From PALSA-612 sp963773055 (lineage in GTDB: Bacteria > Actinomycetota > Thermoleophilia > Gaiellales > Gaiellaceae): a stretch of 64,000 nucleotides of DNA. The DNA is taken from positions 186,001-250,000 of the forward strand of contig CAVYZL010000006.1 of the NCBI GenBank assembly GCA_963773055.1, written 5' to 3'. The notes under the pieces were generated by a model. That model searched no databases. It was not told the DNA's origin and saw nothing but the letters and a program-made list of their open reading frames with translations. Shown here one piece after another: positions 44,745 through 53,299 of this stretch. The first letter of the stretch is position 1. The number at the start of each line of letters is the position of its first letter. The translations under genes and the position numbers were made by a program.

Positions 44745-46189
44745 TCGTCGGCGCCGGCCGCAGCCGGCTCGCCGTGCATCATCGGCGCCAGCTTCGGCAC
44801 GCGCAGCAGCGCGAGCGCGAGGATGCCTGCGGACGCCGAGAACATCGCCCCGACGAGGAAGGCGACGTGATAGCCGCCGTTGAGCGCTGCGATTGCATCC
44901 TCACCGGACGCCGTCAGCGTCTGTGTCCGGTGCGCGGCGACGCTTGCGAGCACCGCCAGCCCGAGCGCGCCGCCCATCATGAACGCGGTGTTGACGACGC
45001 CTGACGCGAGACCGGCCTCGTGCGGCTCGACGTCTCCCATCGCCGCGAGCAGGAGCGGGTTGAACGCGATGCCCGCGCCGAGCCCGAGCAGGATCATGCT
45101 CGGGAGCACGTCCATCATCACGTTCCCGTCCAGCGGCGCCCGGGCGAAGAGGACGAGGCCTGCGGTCGCGAGCAGCATGCCGACGCCGAGCGGCGCACGG
45201 ATCCCGTAGCGCATGACGAGCTTCGCCGAGAGCCCGAGCGAGAACGCGCCCATGATGATCGTCGTCGGCAGGAACGCGAGCCCGACCTCGAGCGGCGAGT
45301 ACCCCAGCACGAGCTGGAGATAGAGGGCGGAGAGGAAGAACCAGGCGAACATCGCCGCCGACCAGAGCACGCCGACGCCATTCGCCGTCGCAAGGTTCCG
45401 CAGCTTGAAGAGCCGGAGAGGGACGAGCGGCGACTCGACGCGCGACTCGATGACGAGGAACGCGACCATCAGCGCGGCGGCCGCTCCCAGCAGCCCCAGC
45501 GTGCGGGCAGTCGTCCAGCCGACGTCGTTGCCGTTGACGATCGCGTAGACGGCCAGCATTAGCGACGTGGTGACGGTGACGGCGCCCGCGACGTCGAGCC
45601 TCCCTGTGGCCACGACGCCGGTGCTCGTCGGCAGCAAGCGGAGAGACAGGAGGAAGACCGCGATCCCGATCGGGATGTTGACGAGGAAGATCCAGTGCCA
45701 GCTGAGGACGTCGGTCAGCACGCCGCCGAGCAGCACGCCGAGCGTGCCGCCGCCCGACGCGACGAACCCGAACACGCCCATCGCCTTCGCGCGGTCGGCC
45801 GGCTCGGTGAACAGCGTCATGATCAGCGACAGCGACACGGCCGACACGACCGCGCCTCCAAGCCCCTGCACGGCCCGCGCGACGACGAGCATCTCCTGCG
45901 AGCCCGCGACGCCGCAGGCGAGGGACGCGCCCGTGAAGAGCACGATCCCGGCGAGGAACATCAGCCGGTGCCCGTAGATGTCGCCGAGCCGGCCGCCGAG
46001 CAGGAGGAAGCCGCCGAAGGTCAGCAGGTAGGCGTTCACGACCCAGGCGAGCGACGCCTCCGTGAAGCCGAGATCGGCGCGGATCGACGGCAGCGCGACA
46101 TTCACGATCGTCGCGTCAAGGACGATCATCAGCGAGCCGAGGCACAGGACGATCAGTGCCAACCAGCGTGTCCGGGAGTCCCCCGCCAT
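44741..46189 (-). CDS. MFS drug exporter, DHA2 (EmrB/QacA) family, 14 helices
   Basis: This 482-residue transporter has 14 hydrophobic segments. Motif A is GGRLGDIYGHRLMF near residue 64, and motif D1-like LDATIVNVALPSIRADLG is near 25. Motif C-like GGGTLGVLLGGVL near 145 marks an antiporter. It is expected to export drugs or metabolites with protons. It overlaps the convergent aminotransferase by four bases. The 171 bases upstream hold the 12-bp repeat array at 46268-46316. Confidence 0.93.
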   Translation of the reverse strand: MAGDSRTRWLALIVLCLGSLMIVLDATIVNVALPSIRADLGFTEASLAWVVNAYLLTFGGFLLLGGRLGDIYGHRLMFLAGIVLFTGASLACGVAGSQEMLVVARAVQGLGGAVVSAVSLSLIMTLFTEPADRAKAMGVFGFVASGGGTLGVLLGGVLTDVLSWHWIFLVNIPIGIAVFLLSLRLLPTSTGVVATGRLDVAGAVTVTTSLMLAVYAIVNGNDVGWTTARTLGLLGAAAALMVAFLVIESRVESPLVPLRLFKLRNLATANGVGVLWSAAMFAWFFLSALYLQLVLGYSPLEVGLAFLPTTIIMGAFSLGLSAKLVMRYGIRAPLGVGMLLATAGLVLFARAPLDGNVMMDVLPSMILLGLGAGIAFNPLLLAAMGDVEPHEAGLASGVVNTAFMMGGALGLAVLASVAAHRTQTLTASGEDAIAALNGGYHVAFLVGAMFSASAGILALALLRVPKLAPMMHGEPAAAGADD

Positions 46190-46267
46190 CCCTGTCCTAC
46201 CCTACCGATCGCGATCGAACTGGCCGCAGCGCCTCGTGCCCAAACAGGCCAAGAGTCAAACAGCCAA

Positions 46268-46316
46268 GGGGACAGTCACTGGGACAGTCACTGGGACAGT
46301 CGCTGTGACTGTCCCC
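46268..46316. repeat. REP-like array: three 12-bp direct repeats plus their inverse
   Basis: GGGACAGTCACT occurs at 46269-46280 and 46281-46292, with GGGACAGTCGCT at 46293-46304. GTGACTGTCCCC at 46305-46316 is the exact inverse of the 12 bases at 46268-46279, so the array can fold into a hairpin. It lies in the gap between the exporter gene and the formate dehydrogenase gene. Similar GGGACAGTC palindromes are widespread REP-type repeats in bacteria. No transposase is nearby. Confidence 0.8.
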
Positions 46317-46360
46317 GTTGAGAGACTCAGCCGGAGTCCCGGGGGCCGGAAGAGCCGGAG

Positions 46361-48448
46361 CTAGGCGACCGCAGTCGCTTCCCGCTCCGGCTTAGGCGCC
46401 GGAGCGCCGAGCTTCGAGACGGCGACTGCGATCACCTTGTACTCGGGGCAGCTCGTGTCGACGTCCGCGGAGGAGCCGACGAGGAGGTTCGTCCGCACTT
46501 CGGGGAAATGGAACGCGGTGAAGACATGGCCCTCGTCGATGCGTTCGTCGATCCGCGCCTCGATCGCGATCTCGCCGTGCTTCGACCGCACCTGGACGAC
46601 GTCGCCCGTCTCGATCCCGAGCTCGGCGGCATCGTCAGGATGGATCTCGAGCCAGTCGCTCGGGAACAGCTCGAGGTTGCCCGTCCGGCGCGTCATCGTG
46701 CCGACGTTGTAGTGCTCGAGGCGCCGCCCGGTGACGAGGATCAGCGGGTACTCGTCGCTCGCCTCGTCGCCCGGCTCCTTGTAGGGGAGGGCGGCGAAGC
46801 GGGCCAGGCCGTCCGGGAGCGCGAATGACGTCTGGCAGAGCATGGGCGCGTCCGTCCCGTCCGGCTCGACCGGCCACTGGAGCCCGCGTTCCTCCATCCG
46901 CTCGTAAGTGACGCCGGCGAAGTCGGGCGTCAGCTCGGCGATCTCCCGCATCACGTCCTCCGGGCCGTCCCAGGGCAGCTCGTGGCCGAGCCGCGCCGAG
47001 ATCAGCTTGCAGATCTCGAGGTCGGTCTTCGCCGCGCCGGGCGGGTCGATTGCTGCGCGCACGATCTGCATCCGGCGCTCGGCGTTCGTGAACGTCCCCG
47101 TCTTCTCGAGGAACGACGACGCGGGCAGGATCACGTCCGCGTACTTCGTGGTCTCGTTCTCGAAGATCTCCTGGACGACGAGAAACTCGAGGCTGTCGAG
47201 CGCCTCCATCACGTGCTCGACGTCGGGGTCGGACTGGACGATGTCGTAGCCGCAGATCCACATCGCCTTCACGCGGCCGTCGATCGCCGCGTCGAACATC
47301 TCCGGCATCTTCAGTCCGCGCTCGCGCTTCATCGTCACGCCCCAGCGCTTCTCGAACGACTGCGCGACGCCCTCGTCGGCGACCGAGCGGTAGCCCGTGA
47401 ACGTGTCGGGGAGCGCGCCCATGTCGGACGACCCCTGGACGTTGTTCTGGCCGCGCATCGGCATCAGCGCGCAGCCTTCGCGGCCGATCTTCCCCGTCGC
47501 GAGGGCGAGGTTGCAGATCAGCTGGACGCACTCCGAGCCGTAGCGCTGCTCGGTGACGCCGAGCCCCCAGGCGATGCACGCGTGCTTGGCCTCGCCGTAC
47601 AGGTGCGCCGCGCGCTCGATGTCGGCGGCGGGCACGCCGCACAGCTCCTCGGCCGCCTCCGGCGTGTACGCCGCGACGACCTCGGCAAACGCCTCGAAGC
47701 CGTCGGTCCGTCGCTCGACGAACTCCTCGTCGACGAAGCCGTCGCGGATCAGCACGTGGGCGAGCCCGTTGAGGAAGGCGGCGTTCGCGCCCGGGTGGAC
47801 GTAGCAGTGGAGGACGCCGTAGTCCGCGAGCTCGATCCGGCGCGGGTCTGCCGTGATCAGCTTCGTTCCCCGGAGGGCCGCCTGCTTCATCCGCGCGCCG
47901 GCGACCGGGTGCGCCGCCGTCGGGTTGGCGCCGATGATCAGAATCACGTCGGCGCACTCGATGTCGTCGAAGGAGCCCGAGCAGCCGGAGCGCCCGAGCG
48001 ACTTGCGGAGCGCGTACGAGGTGGGGGAGTGGCAGACACGCGAGCAGTTGTCGATGTTGTGCGTGCCGATGGCCGCGCGGAAGACGCGCTGCATCGCGTA
48101 GCAGTCCTCGTTCGTCGCACGAGACGACGCGAGCCCGGCGATCGCGTCCGGCCCGTGCTCGGCCTTGATGCGGAGAAACTCCGAGGCGACGCGGTCGAGC
48201 GCCTCCTCCCAGGTTCCGATCCGGAACGTCCCGCTCTCGCGGACGAGCGGCGCCGTCAGGCGGTCGCGCGAGCGCGTGAACTGGTGCGCAAAGCGGCCCT
48301 TGAGGCAGGTGTGGCCTCGGTTCGCAGGTCCGTCGCCGGGACTGATCGAGACGATGCGTCCGCCGCGCGTGTGCGCCTCGAGCCGGCAGCCGACGCCGCA
48401 GTAGCCGCAGGTCGTCGAGATCGTCGCGTCAAAGCGGGTGTCAGCCAT
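46361..48448 (-). CDS. fdhA: Formate dehydrogenase catalytic (alpha) subunit, Mo/W-bis-MGD
   Basis: This 695-residue molybdopterin oxidoreductase has an N-terminal [4Fe-4S] site (C14, C17, C21, C48). RVCHSPTSY places Cys139-His140 at the metal-ligand/catalytic position, so this is the cysteine, not selenocysteine, form. Later motifs IIGANPTAAHPV, MPMRGQNNVQGSSDMG, ILPASSFLEKTGTFTNAERR and TGRRLEHYNVGTMTRR bind the cofactor. It oxidises formate to CO2. It is the last gene of the three-gene operon starting at 50751. No fdhD maturation gene is in the window. Confidence 0.94.
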   Translation of the reverse strand: MADTRFDATISTTCGYCGVGCRLEAHTRGGRIVSISPGDGPANRGHTCLKGRFAHQFTRSRDRLTAPLVRESGTFRIGTWEEALDRVASEFLRIKAEHGPDAIAGLASSRATNEDCYAMQRVFRAAIGTHNIDNCSRVCHSPTSYALRKSLGRSGCSGSFDDIECADVILIIGANPTAAHPVAGARMKQAALRGTKLITADPRRIELADYGVLHCYVHPGANAAFLNGLAHVLIRDGFVDEEFVERRTDGFEAFAEVVAAYTPEAAEELCGVPAADIERAAHLYGEAKHACIAWGLGVTEQRYGSECVQLICNLALATGKIGREGCALMPMRGQNNVQGSSDMGALPDTFTGYRSVADEGVAQSFEKRWGVTMKRERGLKMPEMFDAAIDGRVKAMWICGYDIVQSDPDVEHVMEALDSLEFLVVQEIFENETTKYADVILPASSFLEKTGTFTNAERRMQIVRAAIDPPGAAKTDLEICKLISARLGHELPWDGPEDVMREIAELTPDFAGVTYERMEERGLQWPVEPDGTDAPMLCQTSFALPDGLARFAALPYKEPGDEASDEYPLILVTGRRLEHYNVGTMTRRTGNLELFPSDWLEIHPDDAAELGIETGDVVQVRSKHGEIAIEARIDERIDEGHVFTAFHFPEVRTNLLVGSSADVDTSCPEYKVIAVAVSKLGAPAPKPEREATAVA

Positions 48449-48460
48449 TCGAGCCCCCTC

Positions 48461-49099
48461 TCAGGACGCACCCTCGTCGGCCAGACCGACGAGCAGGCGC
48501 TCCGTGATCGCGTCGGTGGGACAGGTATCAGCGCAGGCCCCACATGATACGCAGGAGGACTCTTTGAACCCGGAGTCGAGGCCGGCAGTGACGTTCGCGT
48601 GGAAGCCGCGGCCGGTGGCGGTCAGCGCGAAGGCGCCCTGGATCTCGTCGCACGCGCGCACGCAGCGGCCGCACGAGATGCAAAGCTCGTGCTGGAAGAC
48701 GAGATAGGGATGGCGCGCGTCGTGGCGGGCCTCGTGCGTCGCGCCGGTCCAGCGCGGCTCAGAGACGCCGAGCTCCCGCGCGATGGCCGCGAGCTCAGTG
48801 TGCTCGGCCGGCGGCTCGGGTAGCTCGGAGAGGACGAGCTCGACGACGTTCCTCGCGATCCGCCGCGCACGCTCCTCGGCCGTTTCGACCACCATCCCGT
48901 CGCGGCAGAGGGTCGTGCACGCGGGGAGCGGCCCCGGCGCCCCCTCGACGCCGACGAGGCAGACGCGGCAGGCGCCGAAGGGCGCCATCCGGTCGTCGAA
49001 GCAGAGCGTCGGTACCCAGCGTCCGGCGCGCTTGGCCGCGTCGAGCACCGTCTCGCCGGGCTCGACGGAGACGGGGATGCCGTCGATCGACACGTCCAT
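48461..49099 (-). CDS. Iron-sulfur subunit of NAD-dependent formate dehydrogenase (NuoG-N/HoxU-like)
   Basis: This 212-residue electron carrier starts with a [2Fe-2S] ferredoxin fold (LCFDDRMAPFGACRVCLV and PACTTLC). It then has two [4Fe-4S] clusters (CISCGRCVRACD near 148 and CVSCGACADTCP near 190). It would pass electrons between the catalytic subunit and the NADH-binding subunit. In other FDHs this part is often fused to the catalytic chain, whereas here it is separate. ATG 49099 overlaps the stop of the upstream gene. Confidence 0.9.
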   Translation of the reverse strand: MDVSIDGIPVSVEPGETVLDAAKRAGRWVPTLCFDDRMAPFGACRVCLVGVEGAPGPLPACTTLCRDGMVVETAEERARRIARNVVELVLSELPEPPAEHTELAAIARELGVSEPRWTGATHEARHDARHPYLVFQHELCISCGRCVRACDEIQGAFALTATGRGFHANVTAGLDSGFKESSCVSCGACADTCPTDAITERLLVGLADEGAS

Positions 49100-50751
49100 C
49101 AGGCGAGCCCCAGCTCGTCCGGCCAGTGTGCGATCAGCGAGCGGATCGGCGCCGGCATGCCGCCGCCGTGCGCGCAGAGGCTCGCCACCTCGAGCGTCTC
49201 GAGCAGCTCCTCGAGCGAGGCGCGCGGGACCGGCGCATCGGCTTCGACGAGCTCGAGCGCGCGCGTGAGCCCGATCCGGCACGGGAAGCACTTGCCGCAG
49301 CTCTCGTGCGCCCCGAAGCGGAGGAGGTGCCGCGCGAGCGCGCGCATGTCCGTTCGGTCGTCGAAGGCGACGATGCCGCCGTGCCCGACCATGCAGCCGT
49401 GCGCGGCGAGCTCGTCGAAGTCGAACGGCGTGTCGAGCGCGGAGGCCGGGAGGATGCCGCCGAGCGGCCCTCCGATCTGGAGTGCCTTGATCTCGCGCCC
49501 ATCCTTGAGGCCGCCGCCTAGCCCCTCGCAGATCTCCCGCATCGGCGTCCCGAAGCGCACCTCGTAGACGTTCGGGCGCACGAAGCGCTCGTTGAGGCAG
49601 GCGAGCTTCGTGCCGGGCGTCGCACCGGGGCTGAGCGCCGCGTACGCCTCCGCACCGTCGCGGGCGATGAACGGTGCGTTGCAGAGCGTCTCGACGTTGT
49701 TGACCACCGTCGGCAGCGAGTGGTAGCCCCGCTCGGCGGGAAACGGCGGCCGCGCGTTGACGACGCCACGTAGCCCGTGCAGCGAGTTGAGGAGCGCCGT
49801 CTCCTCGCCGACGACGTACGAGCCGGCGCCTTCCGTCACGTGGACGTGGAAGGAGAAGCCGCTGGCGTAGATGTCGTCGCCGAGATGGCCGTCGTCGTAC
49901 GCGCGCTGCACCGCGGCGTCGAGGGCGGGCTTCGAGTACGGGTACTCGGAGCGCACGTAGACGTGGCCTTCGACTGCGCCGACGACGTAGCCGGCGATCG
50001 CCATCCCTTCGAGCAGCAGCGCCGGGTTTCGCTCCATCAGGTACTTGTCGATGTACGAGCCGGGGTCGCCCTCATCGCCGTTGACGACGATGAACTTCGG
50101 CGTCGCTGGGGCGTTCCGCGCGAACTCCCACTTCATCCCCGCGGGGAAGCCCGCGCCGCCGCGGCCGCGGAGGTTCGCCGCCTTCATCTCTTCGAGCACC
50201 GCCTCCGGGGTCAGCTCGGTGAGCGCACGGCGCAGGCCCGACCAGTCTCCGGGCTGGAGCAAGACCGGCACGTCGAGCGCGCTCTCCCACTTCGGCTCGG
50301 GCGCCTCGACGGGCGCGCCGGCGAGGATGCGATCGAGCGCATCCGGCCCGGCGTCGACGACGTTGCCCTCCCTGAACGACGGGCTCGAGTGGCAGAAGCC
50401 GAGACAGACCGTCTCCTGGAGCGCCACCTCGCCGTCTTCGGAGCAGCCGGAAAGCGGCGCGCCGAGCTCTGACTCGAGCCGCCCGACCTGCGCGTCGAAC
50501 TCCGCCGCCCAGCACGCCGTGCCAGTGCACACGCGCACGTTTCGCTTCCCGCGCGGCTGGACGAGGTCGTCGTAGAACGTCGAGACGCCGTAGACGGTCG
50601 CCTCGGGCAGGCCGGTCACTTCCGCGGCCCGTCTGCGGTCGTCGTCTGTCACCTCGCCGCGTTCGTCGACCGCCTTCCTCAGCACGTCGAGTGCCGTTCC
50701 GCCGTCACCGTCTCCATGCCGCTTCAGGAGCTCGATCAGGTTGTGCGACAT
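49099..50751 (-). CDS. NuoE-NuoF fusion, NADH-binding subunit of formate dehydrogenase
   Basis: This 550-residue protein has an N-terminal thioredoxin-like [2Fe-2S] domain (VCTGTACW near 75 and ETVCLGFC near 114). It is followed by the NuoF/HoxF diaphorase: FMN/NAD motifs LRGRGGAGFPAGMKWEF and VVNGDEGDPGSYIDK, and the [4Fe-4S] site HESCGKCFPCRIGL near 472. The E and F parts are separate genes in many Fds-type FDHs and in complex I. It heads the operon and would couple formate oxidation to NAD+ reduction. The start is ATG 50751. Confidence 0.93.
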   Translation of the reverse strand: MSHNLIELLKRHGDGDGGTALDVLRKAVDERGEVTDDDRRRAAEVTGLPEATVYGVSTFYDDLVQPRGKRNVRVCTGTACWAAEFDAQVGRLESELGAPLSGCSEDGEVALQETVCLGFCHSSPSFREGNVVDAGPDALDRILAGAPVEAPEPKWESALDVPVLLQPGDWSGLRRALTELTPEAVLEEMKAANLRGRGGAGFPAGMKWEFARNAPATPKFIVVNGDEGDPGSYIDKYLMERNPALLLEGMAIAGYVVGAVEGHVYVRSEYPYSKPALDAAVQRAYDDGHLGDDIYASGFSFHVHVTEGAGSYVVGEETALLNSLHGLRGVVNARPPFPAERGYHSLPTVVNNVETLCNAPFIARDGAEAYAALSPGATPGTKLACLNERFVRPNVYEVRFGTPMREICEGLGGGLKDGREIKALQIGGPLGGILPASALDTPFDFDELAAHGCMVGHGGIVAFDDRTDMRALARHLLRFGAHESCGKCFPCRIGLTRALELVEADAPVPRASLEELLETLEVASLCAHGGGMPAPIRSLIAHWPDELGLA

Positions 50752-50787
50752 CTCCAGCCGACACTACAGAACGCGCTCATGGCGACG

Positions 50788-50824
50788 CGCGACCTCCCAG
50801 GAGGGTTTCGCGACCTCCTATAAG
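50788..50824. promoter_or_regulatory. Repeated operator-like sites between the FDH operon and a divergent gene
   Basis: CGCGACCTCC occurs at 50788-50797 and 50809-50818, a 21-bp period that puts both on the same DNA face. CCTCC-CA-GGAGG is a palindrome within. TATAAG at 50819-50824 could be the -10 box of the small gene at 50833. The sites could bind a regulator of either side. Confidence 0.4.
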
Positions 50825-50832
50825 CTCGGCGG

Positions 50833-50994
50833 GTGAACGAGACTTTCCTCGAGTCGCACGGTCTCGCGACGGCGCTCGTCGTGGCCACGGTCTTGGTCGC
50901 AGCGCTGGCCGAGTGGCTCGTGACGCTTCGCGAGCGCATGCAGGCGCTTGCCCCAGAGGCGGGGCTTGCGGCGCGCATGCGGCTCGCGCGGTGA
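50833..50994 (+). CDS. Small single-helix membrane protein
   Basis: This 53-residue protein from GTG 50833 has one membrane helix (GLATALVVATVLVAALAEWL, about 10-29) and a basic C-terminal tail (LRERMQ ... ARMRLAR). No family is recognised. It diverges from the formate dehydrogenase operon and precedes a serine hydrolase gene by 27 bases. It may be translated from a nearly leaderless mRNA if TATAAG at 50819 is its -10 box. Confidence 0.45.
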   Translation: MNETFLESHGLATALVVATVLVAALAEWLVTLRERMQALAPEAGLAARMRLAR

Positions 50995-51021
50995 GACGCC
51001 GCTGCTCTGTACGGTCACGGC

Positions 51022-52044
51022 ATGTACGGGCTCGAGCAGGATGTCGATGCGATCGCCGCGGCGACGGAGTTCTCCGGTGTTGTGCGCATCGATCGCGACG
51101 ACGAGATCGAGCTGGCGAGAGCGTACGGCCTCGCCGATCGACGGAACGAGATCCCGAACACGCTCGATACGCAGTTCGCGATCGCGAGCGGCGGGAAGGG
51201 CTTAACAGCGCTTGCCGTGGTGAGCCTGATCGAGGACGGCGCGCTCGATCTTCGAACGACGGCAAGGTCCGTGTTGGGCGACGATCTCCCGCTGATCGGT
51301 GATGACGTAACGATCGAGCACCTGCTGTCTCATCGCTCTGGCATCGGTGACTACATCGACGAGGACGCAGGCGGCGACATCAACGACTACGTGCTCTCCG
51401 TCTCGGTGCACGAGCTCGCAACGACCGAGCAGTACCTCGCGGTGCTCGTCGGGCACGCAGCGAAATTCGCACCGGACGAACAGTTCTCCTACTGCAACGC
51501 GGGGTACGTCGTGCTCGCGCTTGTCGCCGAACGAGCGAGCGGCGTTCCCTTCCACGATCTCGTAGGTCAACGTGTTTGTGAGCCTTCGGGGATGGTCGCC
51601 ACCGCGTTCTTGCGCTCCGACGAGCTCCCGGGTCGCGCTGCGCTCGGCTACCTCACCTCTGAGGCCACGTCGAGGACGAACATCTTTCACCTTCCCGTGC
51701 GGGGCAGTGGGGATGGCGGGATCTACTCCACCGTCGGCGACATCCGCTCGTTTTGGACTGCCCTTTTTGCCGGCGAGATCGTGTCGAGTGACTGGGTCGC
51801 CGAGATGGTGCGTGCCCGAAGCGACGTGCCTCGGCAATCGATGCAGTACGGCCTCGGCTTTTGGCTCCACGCGTCGGGCAACGCCGTGATCCTGGAAGGG
51901 TCGGACGCCGGCGTATCGTTCCGCAGCGGACATGACCCGGTGCGAGGGCTCACCCACACGGTGATCTCGAACACGTCAGAGACGTGGCCGATCGCACGTC
52001 TTCTCGATCAGCGGCTGTCGTCCCCGCGCTCGTCAGCTGGCTGA
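51022..52044 (+). CDS. Serine hydrolase, beta-lactamase/CubicO family
   Basis: This 340-residue cytoplasmic protein has ASGGKGLTAL (SxxK as SGGK near 57), YCN in FSYCNAGYVVLALVAERASG, and a third-motif region ILEGSDAGVSF that lacks the usual HxG. The missing His may mean altered specificity. Base composition looks poorer in G+C than the neighbours, as in the hydrolases of the candidate island at 15866-20651. The start is ATG 51022. Confidence 0.85.
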   Translation: MYGLEQDVDAIAAATEFSGVVRIDRDDEIELARAYGLADRRNEIPNTLDTQFAIASGGKGLTALAVVSLIEDGALDLRTTARSVLGDDLPLIGDDVTIEHLLSHRSGIGDYIDEDAGGDINDYVLSVSVHELATTEQYLAVLVGHAAKFAPDEQFSYCNAGYVVLALVAERASGVPFHDLVGQRVCEPSGMVATAFLRSDELPGRAALGYLTSEATSRTNIFHLPVRGSGDGGIYSTVGDIRSFWTALFAGEIVSSDWVAEMVRARSDVPRQSMQYGLGFWLHASGNAVILEGSDAGVSFRSGHDPVRGLTHTVISNTSETWPIARLLDQRLSSPRSSAG

Positions 52045-52131
52045 GCATTAGGCCAGCTCGCGAACTAGCGTTTACCGGCGGCTCCCGGATTCATAGCCTG
52101 CTCTCATGCAGGCATGCTTCTCTTTGTGCAG

Positions 52132-53124
52132 ATGGAAAACCGAAGGCTCGTGAAGACCCTGCTCCTCGGCGCCACCGCCGTCCTCGTCGCGGCCTCGCTC
52201 GCGATCGCCGGCGGGCGGGCGACGAGCCCGACGGCCGGGGTGGTGGTTGTCAACACCCGCCTTGCGTACGGAGGCTCCGGCGCCGGCACAGGGATCGTCC
52301 TCACGTCCTCGGGTGAGGTGCTGACGAACAACCACGTCATCCGCGGAGCGAGCGCGATCCGTGTCACCGTCCCGTCGACCGGGCGCACCTATACCGCGAC
52401 GGTCGCGGGCTACAACGTCACGAGGGATATCGCGCTCCTCCGCCTCCGGGCCGCGCACGGGTTGCAGATCGCCGTGACCGGAAACTCGGCGAGCGTCCGC
52501 GTCGGCGGCCGGGTGACGGCCGTCGGCAACGCCCGCGGCGCCGGTCTGAGCACGAAGACGGGCACGGTGACGGGCGTCCACCAGGGAATCACGATCACCG
52601 ACGAGAACGGGACCTCGCGGCTGACGGGCCTGATCAAGACGAACGCAGCGCTCGAGCCCGGCGACTCGGGTGGCCCGCTGCTCTCGGCCGGTCGCGTCGT
52701 CGGCATCGACGCCGCCGCGTCGCGGAGCTTCTCGTTCCGCGGCAGCGGCGACGGCTACGCAATCCCGATCAACCTCGCGCTCTCGATCGTGAGGCAGATC
52801 GAGTCCGGCCGCCAGACGCAAACCGTCCACATCGGCGCAACCGCCTTCCTCGGTGTCGCCGTCACGGATCCGGAGACGCTGGGCCAGACGTCGCACGGAG
52901 CCGTCGTGCAGCAGGTCGCGAGCGGCTCCCCGGCCGATCACGCCGGAATCGGCCAGGCCGACGTGATCACGGTCTTCGGGGGTAAGCGCGTGACATCGGC
53001 GGCGAAGCTGAAGACGATGATCCTCCAGCTGCGGCCCGGCAGCACCGTGCGCGTGACGTGGGTCGACTCGTTCGAGGGCTCGACGAGCGCGTCCGTCCGC
53101 CTAGCCACCGGCCCGCCTCAGTAG
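52132..53124 (+). CDS. HtrA/DegP-like trypsin-fold protease with PDZ domain
   Basis: This 330-residue exported protease has a signal or anchor helix (about 8-26, LLLGATAVLVAASLAIAG). A trypsin-like domain follows, with His in LTNNHVIRG, Asp in NVTRDIALLRL and Ser in EPGDSGGPLLS. A C-terminal PDZ domain (ASGSPADHAGIGQADVITVFGG) completes it. It would degrade or refold damaged envelope proteins. I start at ATG 52132 (MENRRLVK). An ATG six codons upstream is also in frame. Confidence 0.92.
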   Translation: MENRRLVKTLLLGATAVLVAASLAIAGGRATSPTAGVVVVNTRLAYGGSGAGTGIVLTSSGEVLTNNHVIRGASAIRVTVPSTGRTYTATVAGYNVTRDIALLRLRAAHGLQIAVTGNSASVRVGGRVTAVGNARGAGLSTKTGTVTGVHQGITITDENGTSRLTGLIKTNAALEPGDSGGPLLSAGRVVGIDAAASRSFSFRGSGDGYAIPINLALSIVRQIESGRQTQTVHIGATAFLGVAVTDPETLGQTSHGAVVQQVASGSPADHAGIGQADVITVFGGKRVTSAAKLKTMILQLRPGSTVRVTWVDSFEGSTSASVRLATGPPQ

Positions 53125-53130
53125 CGCGCT

Positions 53131-53280
53131 CTACTCGTCGTGGCGGTGGAGCTCGGCGTTGATCCGCTCCTGGTCGCGCCCGTCCTCCCGCGCCGCCCAC
53201 CAGAACATGACGGCGGTGATCGCGAGCGAGAGCACGAGGACGGCCGTCAGCACGATCCCGAACGCCGTCGCACCTGACAC
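53131..53280 (-). CDS. Small single-helix membrane protein with charged tail
   Basis: This 49-residue protein from GTG 53280 has a membrane helix (GIVLTAVLVLSLAITAVMFW, about 8-27) and a charged tail AAREDGRDQERINAELHRHDE. No family is recognised. Its stop faces the HtrA-like gene stop six bases away. It begins 20 bases after the end of the cyclase-domain regulator on the same strand, so it may belong to that transcript. Confidence 0.45.
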   Translation of the reverse strand: MSGATAFGIVLTAVLVLSLAITAVMFWWAAREDGRDQERINAELHRHDE

Positions 53281-53299
53281 ACCGTCAGTGTGACTGTTC

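Noticed and set aside
46268..46316. Possible CRISPR array
   Set aside because: The 12-bp units abut without spacers and end in their own inverse, so it is a REP-like or hairpin element. No cas genes are near.
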